Source: Acidobacteriota bacterium | Lineage (GTDB): Bacteria > Acidobacteriota > UBA890 > WLXD01 | DNA: 6,583 nt | NCBI GenBank assembly: GCA_022571615.1 | Contig: JACZXM010000177.1 | Location: 1 to 6,583 of the forward strand | Direction: 5' to 3' | Shown here: positions 6,324 to 6,583 of the stretch, in pieces | Position numbering within the stretch: position 1 is the first letter of the stretch | Layout of the letters: each line of letters opens with the position of its first letter | Translations under genes and position numbers: made by a program | The notes under the pieces: model-generated | The model's database searches: none | What the model saw: only the letters and a program-made list of their open reading frames with translations | What the model was told of the DNA's origin: nothing

Positions 6324-6583
6324 TGCGTCGGCAATCCGGCTTCCGTCAGTCGGTTCCAGGCCCGGTCAGCGAGTTGCATCGGGTCTTCGCCCTCCAGCCG
6401 GTCGACCAGGATACCCGTGCCGAGTCCGAGGGCGAACACAAGTGCCAGGCCGCCGCCGGGCAGGACCTCGCACCAGGCTCCGAACGGCAACTGGCAGTTC
6501 CCTTCAACCCGCACCAGGAGCTGTCGCTCGCACGACACCGGCCGGGCGATCTGCTCGCGGTGCAGCACCTTCACCGCCGCCGC
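6320..6583 (-). CDS. hemC: Porphobilinogen deaminase (hydroxymethylbilane synthase), C-terminal part, cut by window edge
   Basis: This is the last 87 residues of a gene whose start lies beyond the right edge. HemC joins four porphobilinogen molecules into linear hydroxymethylbilane in the cytoplasm. The visible part is domain 3. It begins with an AAAVKVLHRE segment and reaches the motif EGNCQLPFGAW at visible residues 27-37. The Cys in that motif (visible residue 30, codon at 6494-6496) matches the Cys that carries the dipyrromethane cofactor in the family (usual context GGCQVPIGA). The tail with DPMQLADRAW is typical of the C-terminal helix. The frame is open to the window edge with no internal stop. 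Its TGA stop overlaps the hemD ATG by 4 bases, so the two are very likely co-translated. As the first gene seen, it places the operon promoter outside the window. The Asn before the cofactor Cys differs from the common Gly but is not expected to remove function. Confidence 0.93.
   Translation of the reverse strand, partial: AAAVKVLHREQIARPVSCERQLLVRVEGNCQLPFGAWCEVLPGGGLALVFALGLGTGILVDRLEGEDPMQLADRAWNRLTEAGLPTQ

Noticed and set aside
1..6583. Mobile elements, CRISPR arrays, tRNA or rRNA genes, riboswitches
   Set aside because: No transposase, repeat-spacer pattern, RNA gene or leader-like structured gap was seen; nearly all of the window is accounted for by the hem operon.

Overview
The window holds one unbroken minus-strand operon for heme (tetrapyrrole) biosynthesis. 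In transcription order, from high to low coordinates, it reads hemC (3' part only, cut by the window edge), hemD, hemB, hemL, an OmpR/PhoB-type response regulator, hemE and hemN. Six genes are complete and one is partial. Only the last 121 bases, downstream of hemN, lack a confident gene. Nothing on the plus strand looks real: its open frames are antisense shadows typical of GC-rich DNA.

The enzymes cover most of the route from glutamate-1-semialdehyde to protoporphyrinogen IX. HemL makes 5-aminolevulinate (ALA). HemB condenses two ALA to porphobilinogen. HemC polymerises four of these to hydroxymethylbilane, and HemD closes the ring to uroporphyrinogen III. HemE decarboxylates this to coproporphyrinogen III, and the radical-SAM enzyme HemN converts it to protoporphyrinogen IX without oxygen. 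HemL shows that the C5 (glutamate) route is used, so the usual Shemin-type alphaproteobacteria are unlikely. hemA (glutamyl-tRNA reductase) could lie upstream of hemC. The final steps (protoporphyrinogen oxidase, ferrochelatase) are not seen here.

The genes are packed end to end. hemC/hemD, hemD/hemB and hemB/hemL each overlap by 4 bases. hemL and the regulator are 2 bases apart. The regulator's TGA is followed directly by the GTG of hemE in the same frame. hemE and hemN overlap by 8 bases. This implies one transcript with translational coupling, and leaves no non-coding room for a promoter between genes.

The most notable element is the response regulator between hemL and hemE, with no histidine kinase in the window. 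An OmpR-type regulator of heme genes (HemR, with kinase HemK) is known from Leptospira, whose hem locus has a similar order, so this gene is a good candidate for a heme-pathway regulator in another lineage. The high GC content, C5 route, HemN and gene order suggest a GC-rich non-alphaproteobacterial Gram-negative (for example Myxococcota-like, Acidobacteriota-like or a related uncultured group). The sequence alone does not fix the phylum.
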